This document shows positions 1 to 8,160 of a stretch of DNA of 21,523 bases, piece after piece (position 1 is the first letter of the stretch; each line of letters begins with the position of its first letter). The DNA comes from Chara braunii (lineage: Eukaryota; Streptophyta; Charophyceae; Charales; Characeae), in contig BFEA01000003.1 of assembly GCA_003427395.1 (NCBI GenBank), positions 2,018,943 through 2,040,465 of the forward strand, written 5' to 3'. Both the position numbers and the translations under genes were made by a program. The notes below the pieces were generated by a model. The model saw only the letters and a program-made list of their open reading frames with translations, was not told the origin of the DNA and made no database searches.

Positions 1-259
1 GCCCGTTGGCCGGGTCCTCATTGCCAAGCGGGGGCGCGGCGGGTGGCCGTATTTGCGCCGGCGGGGTCCTCTTTGCCAGGTGTGGCTGGGCGGAGCGAGG
101 TGTCAGTCGGGGCGGGGCGGTTGGGTATACCAACGGAGTGAGAGAGAGAGGGAGAGAGAGAGAGAGAGCCGGTCGGGAGGCATTGGGAGGTGCGGCGGGG
201 CGGTCGGGTGGAGCGAGGGGGGAGAGGGCCGATAGTGTGGCTGGCCGCAGTGACGAAGA
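1..259. other. GC-rich non-coding lead with GA microsatellite
   Basis: This stretch is G-rich on the + strand and contains a (GA)n run at about 137-168. The short open frames here are arginine/glycine or serine/leucine rich, as expected from translating G-rich and GA repeats. I see no gene, promoter or RNA in it. Confidence 0.6.
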
Positions 260-264
260 TTCAA

Positions 265-576
265 CCGGGTAGTGTATGTTTCCATGTTCTAGCCGAAGAT
301 TCATTGGATGTTGCTCATCCTATCGATGGAAGTAGCATTGCGGGAGCCGCGAGGTCGGAGAGTTATCGTCTCTCTCTCCCTTTCTCTCTCTCTCTCTCAC
401 ACACACACGCACACGCAAACACACACGAACGATTCATTCCGATTTCGCTAAAAAAGTGGCAGTGTATATTTCCACGTTTCAGCGGAAGATTCATTCCGTT
501 TTTGCTCATCCTATCCATGGAATGGGTGTGTGTGTGAGAGAGAGTCTCTCTCTCTCTCTCTGTGTGTGAGTTATCG

Positions 577-608
<32 letters not shown>

Positions 609-720
609 GCGAATGATTCATTCTGATTTTGCTCAAAAAGTGGCCGTGTATATTTCTACGTTTCCGCGGAAGATTCATTCCGTTTTAGCTCATCCTCTAT
701 GCAATGTGTGTGAGAGTTAT

Positions 721-771
<51 letters not shown>

Positions 772-1145
772 TGAACGATTCATTCCGATTTTGCTCAAAA
801 AGTGGCAGTGTATATTTCCACGTTTCGCTCTCTCACACACGCGCGCGAATGATTCATTCCGATTTTGCTCAAAAAGTGGCGGTGTATATTTCCACGTTTC
901 AGTGGAAGATTCATTCCGTTTTTGCTCATCCTATATGCAATGTGTGTGTGTGAGAGTTGTGGTCTCTCTCTCTCTCTCTCTCAGATGCACACACACACAA
1001 ACGATTCATTCCGATTTTGCTAAAAAAGACACGAAAGATTCATTCCGATTTTGCTCAAAAAGTGGCAGGGTATATTTCCACGTTTCAGCGGAAGATTCAT
1101 TCCGTTTTTGCTCATCGTATCGATGGAATGTGTGTGAGAGTTATC

Positions 1146-1194
<49 letters not shown>

Positions 1195-1283
1195 GAACGA
1201 ACGATTCATTCCGATTTTGCTCAAAAAGTGGCGGTGTATTTTTCCACGTTTCAGCGGAAGATTCATTCTGTTTTTGCCCATCC

Positions 1284-1317
<34 letters not shown>

Positions 1318-1468
1318 GCGATAAGTCTCCAACCCGCTTCTCGCCGCACGCTACTTGGATAGATAGAATCAGCGAATCGAAAAGTGGCAGTGTATATTTC
1401 CACGTTTCAGCGGAAGATTCATTCCGTTTTTGCTCATCCTGTCGATGGTGTGTGTGTGTGTGTGTGAT

Positions 1469-1516
<48 letters not shown>

Positions 1517-1640
1517 CACGCTACTTGGATCGATGGAACGAGCAAATCAAAAAGTGGCACTGTATATTTCCCCGTTTCAGCAGAGGATTCATTCTCATTT
1601 TGCTCATCCTATCGATGGAATGTGTGTGTAAGACGTTCAT
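265..1640 (-). repeat. Satellite S1: ~70-95 bp core alternating with CT/CA microsatellites, about 9 copies
   Basis: A conserved core recurs at about 268-330, 430-520, 612-703, 773-828 (truncated), 847-940, 1001-1130, 1198-1285, 1378-1448 and 1548-1621. On the minus strand its centre reads ATGAATCTTCCGCTGAAACG followed by TGGAAATATACAC and GCCACTTTTTGAGC. Each core contains two related halves of about 24 bp, GAGCAAAA(A/T)CGGAATGAATC plus a variable end. Between cores lie (CT)n and (CA)n or (GT)n runs of different length, so spacing is irregular (about 70 to 190 bp). Copies at about 1350 and 1516 carry an alternative linker with the shared string GCTACTTGGAT. The same core occurs in the foldback at 6171-6292 and the array at 15828-16503. 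No protein is plausible here; frames that run through it are low-complexity SLSLSL/THTHTH translations. Confidence 0.9.
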
Positions 1641-1869
1641 ATTCGACCAAGGCGAGAGAGAGAGAGAGAGACGTTCATGATTCGACCAAGGAGAGGTGAG
1701 GGGATGTGACCGCACACACACAAACACACACACACACACACACACACACAGAGGGAGAGAGAGAGAGGAGATACGGCTGCAGCCCGGCCGGATGTGACTG
1801 CGCAGGTACAAAGTAACAAGGAGAGAGAGAGAGAGAGATGGAGCAGACGACAAACGTGTGAAGAACACA

Positions 1870-1917
<48 letters not shown>

Positions 1918-1960
1918 CAGAGGGAGAGAGAGAGAAACAGACAGAGCAAGACGCCATCAG
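1641..1960. repeat. GA and CA microsatellite block
   Basis: Successive (GA)n runs (about 1654-1670, 1751-1769, 1821-1838, 1870-1913, 1921-1935) are interrupted by a (CA)n run at about 1713-1750. A short duplication, GACGTTCAT followed by TTCGACCAAGG, occurs at about 1631 and 1670. Confidence 0.85.
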
Positions 1961-2122
1961 CGAGCGTGGCTGTGAGCCACGGCGTAGAAAAAAATAAACA
2001 AATCTCAGAAAACAAAATAGAGACATTAAAAAATACGCAAACAGAGACTCCACACTGCCCCTGCCCGAATGAAGCAATCCAAGGCCCAAAAAGTGTCCAT
2101 GGCCCTAAAAGCCCACCCGAAA

Positions 2123-2222
2123 CATGGGCCGTTTTACTTCAGGGCCCTCAGGCCCGAAGTCGGGCACCTATGGCCTGTGTGGGAGGCCTATGCATGCCTG
2201 TCTCTCTCTCTCTCTCTCTGTG

Positions 2223-2255
<33 letters not shown>

Positions 2256-2327
2256 TGGGCCGTTTTACTTCAGGGCCCTCAGGTTCGAAGTCAGGCACCT
2301 AGGGCCTGTGTGTGAGGCCTACGCATG

Positions 2328-2373
<46 letters not shown>

Positions 2374-2400
2374 CCCTATCCTATCCTCTGGAAGAACTGA
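2123..2400. repeat. 76 bp duplication separated by CT/CA microsatellites
   Basis: Two copies, about 2123-2199 and 2254-2329, begin CATGGGCCGTTTTACTTCAG, continue through a GGGCC-rich stretch and end GCATGCCT. Few substitutions separate them. Each is followed directly by a CT run (2200-2240 and 2330-2371), so the duplicated unit includes the microsatellite, the same architecture as the S1 array upstream. Confidence 0.85.
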
Positions 2401-2820
2401 CAACAATGGGCAGTTAGCTCATCTACACTTTCCTTGCCACTTCAGACACTTGAAGGATGCTGATATGGCCAGTCAGCATTCATATGCGACACTGCCCCGG
2501 TAGTTTTATGCTCCACAGGGAAAGCTGCCTCAAGGGCAGAGAAATCATGCCTTTCAATTTGCACCTTCGGCGACCTCCAGGACTCTGCATCAGCTGCAAC
2601 CTACACCACCCATGGAGGGCAAGATAGGAACAAAGAAACAAAGAAGGGCCCACCCATAACGGATGTAAGTGGGCTTTGGATACCTCCCTGTGCTGAGGGA
2701 AAAGTGCTAGCTGCTCTTTTCCAAGCAAGCCTCTGGCATATACGTCTGCGCGACTCTGCAGCCCCTGGCTGACAAGTTCCTCTGGATTGATATTTCCACA
2801 ATGAGATGATGTGGCCATTC
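2401..2820. other. Unassigned non-coding sequence
   Basis: Moderate-complexity sequence with no gene, RNA or repeat that I can recognise. Open frames on either strand are short and lack domain-like composition. Confidence 0.5.
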
Positions 2821-2930
2821 TTCCTTTTCTTTTCTTTTCTTTTTTTTTTCTCTTTTTTTTGTTTGACTAAGCTCCATTCTATTGGTGGGGAGCAGCACCT
2901 GATGGAAACCGGGTCCATCATCCCATTATA
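2821..2930 (-). repeat. Dispersed repeat R1 copy with adjoining poly(T) tract
   Basis: An interrupted poly(T) tract (2821-2861) is followed by the R1 core at 2871-2930: GCTCCATTCTATTGGTGGGG, then AGCAGCACCTGATGGAAACC and GGGTCC. Read on the minus strand the core ends near an A-rich tail, the arrangement expected of a short retroposon. Related copies lie at 3776-3824, 5009-5045, 7395-7460, 8102-8160, 9685-9722 and 10127-10150, and a fragment at about 7669-7700. Confidence 0.65.
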
Positions 2931-3149
2931 CATGAAAGGCTCAGAATGCTCAGAATACGGCCCGGCCTTTTTCACGACCAGAAACCGTCTGACATCTTCT
3001 CCATGCTTTCTGTGGTTGGATTCCGCACGTCGTTTGTGGGTATTAAAGTTGACGTACACAAAAACACCCTGCTGTCTCCGATCAATAAAGGACGTCCACG
3101 ATCCACATTGGCCTAGCTGGCAAGAACAAAGATTGTCGCTCTTATTTAT

Positions 3150-3440
3150 ATTGGTTTAGGCCCTTTAGGGGCATGAACACTACTAGCCTTGGGATCCCTC
3201 CAGGTCAGTAGACGTAAATAGACCACCACCCTCAGACGTAATAACTGTGTATTGGTTTAGGCTCTTCAGGGGCATGAGCACTACTACCTTCTTCCCCCGA
3301 ACATAACGCATATGCGTTGTACTCGAGTTTCCAAATTTGACAACGCATATGCGTTATGTTCGGGGGGGAAAAAGTAGCCTTGGGATCCCTCCAGGTCACT
3401 AGACGTAAAGGGACCGCCGCCCTCAGACATAATAACTGCA
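3150..3440. repeat. Tandem duplication of a ~100 bp unit, second copy interrupted
   Basis: Unit 1 (3150-3249) starts ATTGGTTTAGGC, continues through CCTTGGGATCCCTCCAGGTC and ends near CAGACGTAATAACTG. Unit 2 (3251-3440) has the same order with scattered substitutions but is split by the inverted-repeat insertion at 3287-3374. Without that insertion and one copy of its TA flank, unit 2 is again about 100 bp. Confidence 0.92.
3285..3376. mobile_element. 88 bp inverted-repeat MITE with TA target duplication
   Basis: The insertion (3287-3374) is almost entirely palindromic. Each end reads inward as CCCCCGAACATAACGCATA then TGCGTTGT, leaving a loop of under 20 bp. TA flanks it on both sides (3285-3286 and 3375-3376). 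The neighbouring tandem unit holds the uninterrupted site ACTACTAGCC with a single TA at 3184-3185, so both the insertion boundary and the 2 bp target duplication are directly visible. TA duplication is characteristic of Tc1/mariner/pogo-type transposases. The element encodes nothing and would need a transposase supplied from elsewhere. Related elements are at 6456-6560, 17002-17101, about 19220-19330 and 19436-19507. Confidence 0.88.
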
Positions 3441-3504
3441 TTAAAACACTTTGCCATTTGGGCAATCCGCCCTTCCGTGCATGGCTACATTCAACTTGTT
3501 TGCT

Positions 3505-3507
<3 letters not shown>

Positions 3508-3535
<28 letters not shown>
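3508..3535. repeat. Poly(T) homopolymer
   Basis: An uninterrupted run of 28 T. No R1 core adjoins it, so its origin (retroposon tail or simple expansion) is unclear. Confidence 0.9.
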
Positions 3536-3540
<5 letters not shown>

Positions 3541-3775
3541 CCATCGATGATCCTACAGGGAATGATACGAGTACCCCATGAAAAAGGAAAGACAGATTGA
3601 TGCCATCCTTCATGTTGCATGATCCACACTCGCCCCCCTTCCGGACGCGGCCAGCAAAGAGAAGTACGGGAAAATGTAGGAAAATTACGTAAATGGCATT
3701 GTGTACTCCTACTCACTTGGAAAAGGCAAAAACTTAAAGACCATCCTCGCTGATGATACTATAGTGTTCAGTGAC

Positions 3776-3824
3776 TTTGGACCCGATTTCCAGCAGGCGC
3801 TGCTCCCAACCAAGAGACGGAGTC
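3776..3824 (+). repeat. R1 repeat copy
   Basis: TTTGGACCCGATTTCCAGCA, then GGCGCTGCTCCCAACCAAG, matches the reverse complement of the R1 core. An A-rich stretch follows about 65 bp downstream (3890-3912), consistent with a poly(A)-type tail on the + strand. Confidence 0.6.
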
Positions 3825-4487
3825 TCCCCGGGAGCACTGTCGGTGCCTGCGCTTATCGGCACCCCTAGCATCAACTCAGGCACTTGGGAAAAAAAGGAAG
3901 GAAAAAAAAAACCAGAAATGATCATATGATTTTTCCGAATTGCTGATTTCTTGAATTTCCAATCAAAAAGTTCTTCAAACTCTGGCGCTAGTGGCAGGGA
4001 AAAGCACATTCATAGAGGCTCGAAGAGCAGATGCGAAGCGTCTGCACCTCGTTTCCAACAAGGTTGCGATGGTGGGAGATAACGCGCTCTGCGGCTATGC
4101 GGGGAAGGGGCCAGCCTGTCGGGTGGAAAATAGGGTACAGCAGCGGTGAGACGGTGGCTTCATCACAGTGAAAAAAAAAACAAAAAAACCTGGCCGGAGT
4201 GTAGGGTCGAGAAGGTCGTTCTGTGGGATACCTGCGGCCAGCGCCTGAAGGAGCTGGATGACCGGAACCACAGCTATGACGCTGATTGGTGGTTTGGCTG
4301 GTATCTGCTGAAGCCCTGGGTCCCAGTCGTTTGTGAATAGACGAGGCCAAAACAACGCTGGTCGGTGCTGGGGCTTGGTCGCGCTGCCTTGTAACTCTAG
4401 CTGTACGAGGGCATGAGACTTGGTAGAGAGATCTAGGGAGTTGGTACTCTAGTGTCTCTTGGCGATCTGGTAGTCGAGGGTGGAAGG
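3825..4487. other. Unassigned non-coding sequence
   Basis: Mixed-composition DNA with A-rich patches (3890-3912, 4171-4188). I see no gene or structured RNA. The last ~60 bp already contain a degenerate version (about 4445-4460) of the minisatellite that follows. Confidence 0.5.
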
Positions 4488-4643
4488 CACTCTAGTGTCT
4501 CTTCGAGAGCCGATACTTGGTCAATGTTGGCCGGAGCCGCACTCTAGTGTCTCTTCGAGAGCTGGTACTTGGTCAACGCTGGCCCGAGCCACACTCTAGT
4601 GTCTCTTCGAGAGCCGGTACTTAGTCAACGCTGGCCGGAGCCG
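4488..4643. repeat. 52 bp minisatellite, three copies
   Basis: Copies at 4488-4539, 4540-4591 and 4592-4643 each begin CACTCTAGTGTCTCTTCGAG, continue with GTACTTGGTCAACGCTGGCC (or near variants) and end GGAGCC. The period is exactly 52 bp. A diverged partial copy precedes it at about 4445-4490. Confidence 0.93.
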
Positions 4644-4644
4644 C

Positions 4645-4765
4645 GGTGGGTCGTGCCACCCTTTAACCTAGCAGTTCGAGGTGGGTCGTTTTGCCCTGTA
4701 GCATACAAGGAGCTGGGGATCTTCCGGGCTGGGTCGTGCCACCCTGTAACCTAGCAGTTGGAGGA
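4645..4765. repeat. Direct repeat, period ~84 bp
   Basis: Two copies (about 4645-4681 and 4729-4765) share TGGGTCGTGCCACCCT, then TAACCTAGCAGTT and GAGG. The segment between them starts with a further partial copy, GGTGGGTCGTTTTGCCCTGT. Confidence 0.85.
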
Positions 4766-4984
4766 GATTGGGTATCGGCGGGATATAGGGGTGAGGCAGG
4801 TAGGGTTGGGCTGCTGAAAGGCTCTCTAAAGCAGGTGGCTCTCGGTCGGAATGCTCCTTGGATCAACGGTTCGGGGTTAGAGGAATTCAATGTTCTTGTG
4901 TACGTCACATATAACTATCTCATTCTTAGACGAAGCCAGATAACAGCCCGGTACCTTAAATGTTTCTGCGTAAATTTCTCAATA

Positions 4985-5052
4985 TGTTCTTGAAAGGGGC
5001 GATGGCCCGGCTCCCAGGATATACCGGTCCCCCCACAAATAGATTTGATCAT
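4985..5052 (+). repeat. Degenerate R1-like copy
   Basis: GGCTCCCAGGATATACCGG, then CCCCCCACAAATAGATTTG, resembles the R1 reverse complement around its CCCCACNAATAGAT motif. The string GGGCGATGGCC lies just upstream here and just downstream of the R1 copy near 9742, so both loci share more than the core. Confidence 0.4.
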
Positions 5053-5450
5053 GTCGTTTTTTTTGGGGGAAAAAAAGAACACAAGGCAAAAACTCGCCCT
5101 GCAAACAATGTGTGCGTGAGCTGTGGTTAACAGGCCTGTCGTCTTGCGACGAGAGCTGGAAGGTGTGTTGCCTTCATAAGAAAGCCGAGATCTGACAGTC
5201 AGGGCTAATAGCGTCCCCGGTCAAGCAGCCATCGTCCCCGATGGACAAAATTCAATGAAACGTCTGCGCTGTCCATTCGGGGTAATCTACTAAACATCGC
5301 AAGATCGTTTTGAAGCAACAGGTCACCAGCGTCCGCTTAGCGGAGGAATGAAGGCTAGCAAGAGGTAGCATCCACCGACGAATGAAGGCCAGAACAGCAA
5401 GAGGCAGCCAGCGAGAGGAGCTGCGACCGTCCGCAAGACCTTCGCTTCCA
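5053..5450. other. Unassigned non-coding sequence
   Basis: No gene recognised. A weak duplication around GAATGAAGGC and AGCAAGAGG occurs at about 5346-5407. Confidence 0.45.
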
Positions 5451-5526
5451 GTCGTGAACATGAGAACACGATCGCTCCACAGAGATCCCAACTCCGGTCG
5501 TGAACATGAGAACACGATCGCTCCAC
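5451..5526. repeat. Direct repeat, period 46 bp
   Basis: Two identical 30 bp copies (5451-5480 and 5497-5526) start GTCGTGAACATGAGAACACG and end GATCGCTCCAC, separated by a 16 bp linker. Confidence 0.92.
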
Positions 5527-6170
5527 ATAAGAAGGAATATCGGCAGAGCTCACAGCCTACAACATACACTCACCCGAAAACCGGGAGATACATTACAATG
5601 GCAACGCATCATCGCAGCGTTCCAGCGGAAGGTGAGCAAGGAAACAGCCCAAGGTGTCAATCACACGCACAGAGAAGTGCGGACTGATCAAGGGTACAAC
5701 CAGTCTGCTCCACTTCCGAATTAAAAACCACCAGCACTTGGCCCAGCTATCGACCGCCGAAAAAAATAGACTAGCAACGTTTGTAGTCGGTCATGACCGA
5801 ACGTGGACGCTCCTGTAGTAGCCCGCACGTTTCTTAAAGTCCTGGCGCGTTAACGGGCACGACTCCAGGACGTACTCGTGGTTTAACGGAAGCATCAAAC
5901 CCTAAACTGGAAGCACGCTATAGACTAAGTACACTACACCTACGTCAACAGAATGACCACGCCCTTCCTGATTCGTTGTTCTGTGTCCACAGTCATCCAT
6001 AGAGATTAGTATGCTCACTCTGGACCATTCAGCTATAGCTCCGAGGCTCAATCAATACTCTTATAGAGATCCACACCAACTTCCCGCCGGGTCCCCTCTT
6101 CACTCTGGGCCACCGCACGCCCTCGCCCCCACCCGCACGCCCTCGACCCCAAATTCCCAACACTGGCAAT
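5527..6170. other. Unassigned non-coding sequence
   Basis: No gene, RNA or repeat family recognised. Short palindromes such as GTCGGTCATGACCGAAC near 5787 occur. A lone AAACCCTAAAC at about 5897 is a single match and not a telomeric array. Confidence 0.45.
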
Positions 6171-6292
6171 GGGCCTCGCTGCACTACTCTCGAAATGTGC
6201 AAAATGAGAGCCAATCTTCCGCTACAATATGGAACGATACACGGCCATGATTTTTGTCTGTTGTGCATGTCGAGAGTAGTGCAGCGACGCCC
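6171..6292. mobile_element. ~122 bp foldback (MITE-like) element containing the S1/S2 core
   Basis: Terminal inverted repeats of about 28 bp lie at 6171-6198 and 6265-6292. The left end reads GGGCCTCGCTGCACTACTCT, and the right end read inward is GGGCGTCGCTGCACTACTCT. AAT flanks both ends (6168-6170 and 6293-6295), a possible 3 bp target duplication. A 3 bp duplication with GGGC ends would fit PIF/Harbinger-type elements, but that is inference. The interior carries CAATCTTCCGCTACAATATG followed by GATACACGGCCATG, clearly related to the cores of arrays S1 (265-1640) and S2 (15828-16503). The left-end string CACTACTC and the following AATGTGCAAAATGAG also occur in S2 units. Confidence 0.8.
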
Positions 6293-6455
6293 AATGATCG
6301 TCCACTTCGAAGTAGACATATGCCTAACCGCGCTCCACGAGAAGCATTTACCTTTGTTGGTAGAGTCCCTCGCTTACGTCAAGAGAGGGGCAGTTGCAAG
6401 TCGCATTACATTCCTAAGTAAGAACATTTAGCTTAGCTCGTTAAACAGAGAACTG

Positions 6456-6560
6456 CCGCCTTCCACCGAACATAACGCAGCCTAAAAATGAATGTATACA
6501 AGACATATTTCCGGCCAGATACCGCCAAAATGAGGGTGCGTTGTGTTCGGGGCAAGACGG
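6456..6560. mobile_element. 105 bp TA-type inverted-repeat MITE
   Basis: The left end (from 6456) reads CCGCCTTCCACCGAACATAA then CGCA. The right end read inward from 6560 is CCGTCTTGCCCCGAACACAA then CGCA. The right flank is TA (6561-6562) and the left flank is TG (6454-6455), a likely mutated TA. The ends match the family of 3287-3374 and 19436-19507. The interior is non-coding and unrelated to the 88 bp copy. Confidence 0.78.
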
Positions 6561-6562
6561 TA

Positions 6563-7100
6563 GTTCGTCACGCCACAAGTTGCGAGTTCAAAACCCGTTT
6601 TTACATCAAGAGAGGTATAACTCAGCTACGTTCCCTGAGTGGCTGGCTGACGGCATTGTTCGCTGAATCGATATATATATATACAACAAGATTGTCGCGC
6701 AAATAATCAGACGACGAAAAGACCCACACTTAGGTCTACTGAACACGGAGAAAAGATCGTTTAAACAGTCGAAAAGGAAATTTATCGCAACAAGTGGAAC
6801 CTTCTCTTAAATTTATTTTCACCTTCCACTACCTACCTACCACTACTCGCAAGGCTATGTAGAGGGGACCCCTGCAAGCATAGGCCTCACTAACTTGGAG
6901 GGATTCATGTTGCCTCCTGTCCCAACAGCGGTTGTCAGAGATGGGGTGGGCCTGACGATGCTGCCGATGTGGGTCCGGCTTAGGGAAAGACTGAGCATTT
7001 TGCCAGTAGCTGCACCTTCCTTCCCTTTTCATCGTCCCCAAACCCCATCGAATAGCAGCAGCGTCTCTGGCCGACGCTCGCCAGTCTCTCCCATACACCC
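6563..7100. other. Unassigned non-coding sequence
   Basis: Only a short (TA)n run at about 6671-6682 and a fragment GCAAGCATAGGCCTCAC (6874-6890) resembling the reverse complement of part of the 2123-2329 duplication. No gene seen. Confidence 0.45.
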
Positions 7101-7112
7101 CACGCAACCCCC

Positions 7113-7149
7113 CTCACACTCACACTCACACTCACACTCACAATCACAC
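7113..7149. repeat. (TCACAC)n hexanucleotide microsatellite
   Basis: About six hexamer units, the last with one substitution. Confidence 0.9.
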
Positions 7150-7232
7150 CCGTGTTGGGCAAAGACCCTGCTAAGACCGATCAGAGGTATCACGCTGACT
7201 ATCACAGCTCGGTTGGCACTAAGTGCGCTGCA

Positions 7233-7287
7233 GGCCAATCATGGGGCTCGAACCCACAACCTCCTGAATGCCACTTGGGTGCCAGCA
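7233..7287 (-). repeat. tRNA-like fragment (truncated tRNA-derived repeat)
   Basis: On the minus strand this reads GGCATTCAGGAGG, then GGGTTCGAGCC at 7245-7255, a good pol III B box/T-arm. The D-arm half with the A box is absent, because the sequence diverges where 10057-10127 continues as TTACCAACTGAGC. It is therefore not a functional tRNA gene. It is most likely a fragment of a tRNA-derived SINE or a tRNA pseudogene. Confidence 0.55.
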
Positions 7288-7301
7288 CATGTTGAGAATC
7301 T

Positions 7302-7327
7302 TTTTGTTTTTTGTTTTTTTGTTTTTA
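7302..7327. repeat. Interrupted poly(T) tract
   Basis: T-rich run broken by single G residues, lying between the tRNA-like fragment and the R1 copy at 7395. Confidence 0.8.
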
Positions 7328-7394
7328 ATAACACAAAATACCCCTCCAGTGCTCGTGGTGCTGGTAGAAGCAGACACGGGTAGCACTTGGGGAG

Positions 7395-7460
7395 AGGCTC
7401 CATCTATATTTAGTGGGAGGCTGGGTGCATCACCTGCTGGAAAATGGGTCCTCTGTCCCT
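7395..7460 (-). repeat. R1 repeat copy (diverged)
   Basis: AGGCTCCATCTAT, AGTGGGAGG, then CACCTGCTGGAAAATGGGTC follows the order of the R1 core. A further fragment, GCTGGAGACCGGGTCCGGCA, lies at about 7673-7692. Confidence 0.6.
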
Positions 7461-7774
7461 TATACCAAATGATTCAGAAGAAGCGTCAGAGGAATCAGGA
7501 AAGTATCTGGTAAACGCCTGTCAGCATTGATTACTCTGGATTCTAGAGGATTAACTCAGCAGGTTGGTGAAGGGCTCTGCTAATGTCAATCTTTTCCACT
7601 CCAGCTGTACCCGTCCACCCTGTCCAACCGTCTTTTTTATGAAAGACGTCTGCCAAAAGAGCAATTTCCCACAGCTGGAGACCGGGTCCGGCATCCCTCG
7701 CTTGGAGACACAATGGGACCGCTGGGGGGCACCAGCGGGACCACGCGTCTCCGAGTCCCCGCCCTTCTCTAAAC
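7461..7774. other. Unassigned non-coding sequence with an R1 fragment
   Basis: Apart from the R1 fragment near 7673 I see no gene or structured element. Confidence 0.45.
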
Positions 7775-8048
7775 CATCCTTCCTTCCTTCCTCCTCCTCT
7801 TCTTCTCCTTGCCATCGCAGGTAGGACCAGGACAGTCTCTCTTCTCTCCGGCTCCACTTCTCCTCTGCCTCTCTCGGATCTTCTTCTTCGTCGTCGTCGT
7901 TGTCGTCATCGTCGTCTTCTTCTTCGTCTTCTCTCCTCCGTCTCCTCCGTCTCCTCCTTCTTCTTCGTCTTCTTCTCCTCCTCCTCCTCCTTCTCCCCCG
8001 TCTCCTCCTCCTCCTCCCCCGTCTCCTCCTTCTCCTCCTTCTCCTGCT

Positions 8049-8088
<40 letters not shown>
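7775..8088. repeat. Polypyrimidine tract (CTC/CTT/TCG) ending in 38 T
   Basis: The + strand is almost entirely pyrimidine apart from about 7815-7850, with CTT, CTC and a short TCG section (7888-7915), ending in an uninterrupted T38 at 8051-8088. Frames across it give poly-Ser/Leu/Pro or poly-Glu/Lys products on the two strands, which is the signature of simple repeats. It directly abuts the R1 copy at 8102. Confidence 0.92.
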
Positions 8089-8089
<1 letters not shown>

Positions 8090-8101
8090 TTTTTGTCGGG
8101 G

Positions 8102-8160
8102 AGGCTCCATCTATTGATGGGGAGAAGCACCTGCTGGAAAGCAGGTCCAGCGTCCCTGAA
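8102..8160 (-). repeat. R1 repeat copy next to poly(T)38
   Basis: AGGCTCCATCTATTGATGGG, GAGAAGCACCTGCTGGAAAG, CAGGTCC. On the minus strand the core is followed within 15 bp by A38, the clearest retroposon-like arrangement of the family in this window. Confidence 0.7.

Noticed and set aside
704-1631. Open frames of 150-220 codons through the S1 array
   Set aside because: Their products are SLSLSL and THTHTH runs joined by repeats of the satellite core, in several frames at once. They are translations of microsatellite DNA.
5890-5905. Plant-type telomere repeat (AAACCCTAAAC)
   Set aside because: A single unit only; no array.
7769-8117. Overlapping frames giving poly-Pro/Ser/Phe and poly-Glu/Lys proteins
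   Set aside because: They lie on the polypyrimidine tract and T38, with equally long frames on both strands and no non-repeat domain.
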